Below are positions 6,278-7,629 of a DNA stretch of 7,629 nucleotides, one piece after another. The translations under genes were made by a program, and so were the position numbers. The stretch is taken from positions 1 through 7,629 of the forward strand of contig JAITNA010000039.1 of the NCBI GenBank assembly GCA_031290715.1, read 5' to 3'. Positions within the stretch are counted from its first letter, which is position 1; each line of letters starts with the position of its first letter. The notes below the pieces were generated by a model. The model was not told where the DNA came from and did not search any database. It worked only from the letters and a program-made list of their open reading frames with translations. Origin of the DNA: Eubacteriales Family XIII. Incertae Sedis bacterium (lineage in GTDB: Bacteria > Bacillota > Clostridia > Peptostreptococcales > Anaerovoracaceae).

Positions 6278-6321
6278 TGTGACGGATGTGTCACCGGAAA
6301 GTCACCGGCGTGTCACCTGAA
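6278..6321 (+). promoter_or_regulatory. Four 11-bp direct repeats, candidate response regulator box
   Basis: Contiguous units begin at 6278, 6289, 6300 and 6311, with consensus TGTCACCGGAA. GTCACC recurs exactly at 6290, 6301 and 6312, and the first unit is a weaker GTGACGG version. An 11-bp head-to-tail period equals one helical turn and is the known layout of PhoB/OmpR-class sites. Units 1 and 2 can also be read as the inverted pair GTGAC-N6-GTCAC. The array replaces the -35 region of the ABC transporter promoter, which fits activation by the regulator encoded upstream. Confidence 0.72.
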
Positions 6322-6326
6322 AACGC

Positions 6327-6332
6327 TATCCT
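6327..6332 (+). promoter_or_regulatory. Candidate -10 box of the ABC transporter promoter
   Basis: TATCCT keeps the key A2 and T6 of TATAAT. It lies 5 bp after the repeat array, and no good -35 hexamer is present, as in activator-dependent promoters. Transcription near 6339 would leave a leader of about 27 nt before ATG 6366. It is weak by sequence alone and is supported mainly by position. Confidence 0.45.
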
Positions 6333-6365
6333 AAGCGTATCGGCGTGAAAGGATGGCTGAATGAT

Positions 6366-7049
6366 ATGGAACTTTTGAGAATCGAAAATTTGTGCAAGGT
6401 CTACGGCAAGGATGAAAATCAGGTCACCGCGCTTGACCATGTTTCGCTTGCCGTTGAAAAAGGGGAGTTTGTTGCGATCATCGGGTCTAGCGGCTCCGGC
6501 AAATCCACCTTGCTTCACATGATCGGCGGCGTTGACGAGCCGACGGACGGAAAGGTGTATCTTGACGGGCAGGATGTGTACGCCCAAAACAATGAAAAAC
6601 TGGCGATCTTCCGGCGGCGGCAGGTGGGACTGATTTATCAGTTTTACAACTTGATTCCGACCTTGAATGTGGTGGAAAATATCACGCTGCCGGTGTTGAT
6701 GGATCGGCGTGAGGTCAATGAGGATCGGCTCGACGAACTGCTGCGGCTGCTCGGCCTGACCGACCGGAAAACCCATCTTCCCAATCAGCTTTCCGGCGGG
6801 CAGCAGCAGCGTGTGTCGATCGGCCGCGCGCTGATGAACGCGCCGGCGGTGATGCTTGCCGACGAGCCCACGGGCAATTTGGACAGCCAAAACGGGCAGG
6901 AAATCGTCAATTTGCTCAAACTCAGCAACAAAAAATACGGGCAGACCCTGATCGTCGTTACCCATGACGAGAATATCGCCCTGCAAGCGGACCGCATTAT
7001 CGGCATATCGGATGGCAGGGTTTCGCGGGATGAGAGGATTCGGTCATGA
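6366..7049 (+). CDS. ABC transporter ATP-binding protein (MacB/LolD/BceA-type)
   Basis: ATPase subunit of 227 residues that powers the FtsX-type permease encoded next. It contains Walker A GSSGSGKST (40-48), Q-loop Q92 in IYQFYNL, signature LSGGQQQRV (142-150), Walker B VMLADE (162-167) followed by PTGNLD, and the switch histidine H200 in VVTHD. LSGGQQQRVSIGRAL with ADEPTGNLD is the pattern of the MacB/LolD/BceA group, which moves lipids, peptides or drugs from the membrane. I chose ATG 6366 (MELLRIENL). An in-frame GTG at 6345 would add 7 atypical residues and lies within a few bases of the likely transcript start. The ribosome binding site AAGGA at 6349-6353 has rather long spacing. The gene overlaps the permease by ATGA, and is probably induced by the upstream two-component system. 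Confidence 0.93.
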   Translation: MELLRIENLCKVYGKDENQVTALDHVSLAVEKGEFVAIIGSSGSGKSTLLHMIGGVDEPTDGKVYLDGQDVYAQNNEKLAIFRRRQVGLIYQFYNLIPTLNVVENITLPVLMDRREVNEDRLDELLRLLGLTDRKTHLPNQLSGGQQQRVSIGRALMNAPAVMLADEPTGNLDSQNGQEIVNLLKLSNKKYGQTLIVVTHDENIALQADRIIGISDGRVSRDERIRS

Positions 7050-7629
7050 ATATCTTTCACAAAATCACGCGGCAAAGCCTGCAAAAAAACCGCACACGCA
7101 CGATTGTGACGATTATCGGCGTGATACTTTCCGTCGCCATGATCACGGCGGTAACGACATTCATCGCTTCTTTGCAAAATTTTCTGGTTCAGCGGGAAAT
7201 CCAGTTGAAAGGCGACTGGCATGTGGAATTCATGGACGTAGATTCCGCGTTTGCGCAAAAGGTGCGCACGGATGACGAGGTGAAAAACGCTTTCGCCATA
7301 CAAAATGTCGGCTATGCCCTGTTGGACGGCGGGCAAAACCCGAACAAGCCCTACCTTTTTGTCGCGGGGCTCGACGATACGGCTTTCGGAAAGCTGCCGA
7401 TAAAAATTGCCGCCGGACGGCTTCCGGGGAACAGCGGCGAAATCATCGTTCCGGAACACATTGAAACAAACGGCGTCGGCTATAAAATCGGCGACACGCT
7501 GACGCTATCGCTCGGAAGCCGTATGATTGATGGGAAAAAGGCCGGTCAGAATACCCCGTTTCACAGCGGCGGGGCAGAGAACGGAGCTGCGGAAAGCTTT
7601 CTGCCGGAAACCGTAAAAACCTACACGGT
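7046..7629 (+). CDS. FtsX/MacB-type ABC transporter permease, 3' end cut by the window
   Basis: First 194 residues of a permease, open to the window edge with no in-frame stop. A basic cytoplasmic N-terminus (ITRQSLQKNRTRT) leads into one transmembrane helix (~19-43, IVTIIGVILSVAMITAV). An extracytoplasmic segment resembling the MacB periplasmic-core domain follows: LKGDWHVEF, YLFVAGLDD, AAGRLPGNSGEIIVPEH and KIGDTLTL. GRLP followed by EIIV and GD is a common pattern in this domain. Full proteins of this type in Clostridia are usually several hundred residues, with further helices and a C-terminal FtsX domain, not seen here. The start overlaps the ATPase stop (ATGA), so the two are translationally coupled. 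The N-terminus is unlike BceB, which lacks a large domain after helix 1. Substrate unknown. Confidence 0.9.
   Translation, partial: MNIFHKITRQSLQKNRTRTIVTIIGVILSVAMITAVTTFIASLQNFLVQREIQLKGDWHVEFMDVDSAFAQKVRTDDEVKNAFAIQNVGYALLDGGQNPNKPYLFVAGLDDTAFGKLPIKIAAGRLPGNSGEIIVPEHIETNGVGYKIGDTLTLSLGSRMIDGKKAGQNTPFHSGGAENGAAESFLPETVKTYT

Noticed and set aside
6291..6986. Antisense reading frame of 231 codons opposite the ABC ATPase
   Set aside because: It is a shadow of the ATPase gene, which shows all Walker, signature and switch motifs. It has no domain of its own.

Overview
The window reads as chromosomal DNA from a Gram-positive bacterium of the Bacillota, most likely a Clostridia-type anaerobe with a fairly GC-rich genome. 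This is inferred from four things: a sortase-independent surface protein with InlB-type repeats, strong Shine-Dalgarno sites with a TTG start, a Bce-like two-component system joined to an ABC exporter, and a cre-like site. No phage, insertion sequence, tRNA, rRNA or CRISPR is visible. I cannot name the species.

Region 1 (1-3994) is one very large surface protein gene on the + strand. It encodes a signal peptide, an acidic Ser-Asp repeat tract, about 20 rungs of a right-handed beta-helix (GGGI/GGGV motifs), three InlB-like B-repeats, a Gly/Asp/Glu-rich linker, a Pro/Glu/Ala-rich stalk, and a C-terminal module of three transmembrane helices instead of an LPXTG anchor. A hairpin terminator at 3964-3994 serves both this gene and the convergent rpsT.

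Region 2 (4055-4573) holds rpsT (ribosomal protein S20) on the - strand with a near-consensus promoter whose spacer contains a perfect palindrome. The 243-bp divergent intergenic region between rpsT and the response regulator gene carries regulatory candidates for both: the rpsT promoter, a cre-like site, an extended -10 promoter for the two-component operon, and a small leader hairpin.

Region 3 (4574-7629) is a signalling and export locus on the + strand: an OmpR/PhoB-type response regulator, a short-loop membrane histidine kinase (1 bp apart), then an ABC ATPase and an FtsX/MacB-type permease (ATGA overlap; permease cut by the window end). The 123-bp gap between kinase and ATPase contains a 17-bp-stem hairpin overlapping the kinase stop codon. 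Immediately after it come four head-to-tail 11-bp repeats ending 5 bp before a possible -10 box. The simplest reading is that the kinase senses an envelope-active compound or the state of the transporter, the regulator binds the repeats, and the ABC pair is induced separately from the basal two-component transcript. The substrate cannot be told from the sequence.

The genes themselves belong to recognisable families. The most notable signals are the regulatory architecture at 6231-6332 and the anchor and repeat architecture of the surface protein.
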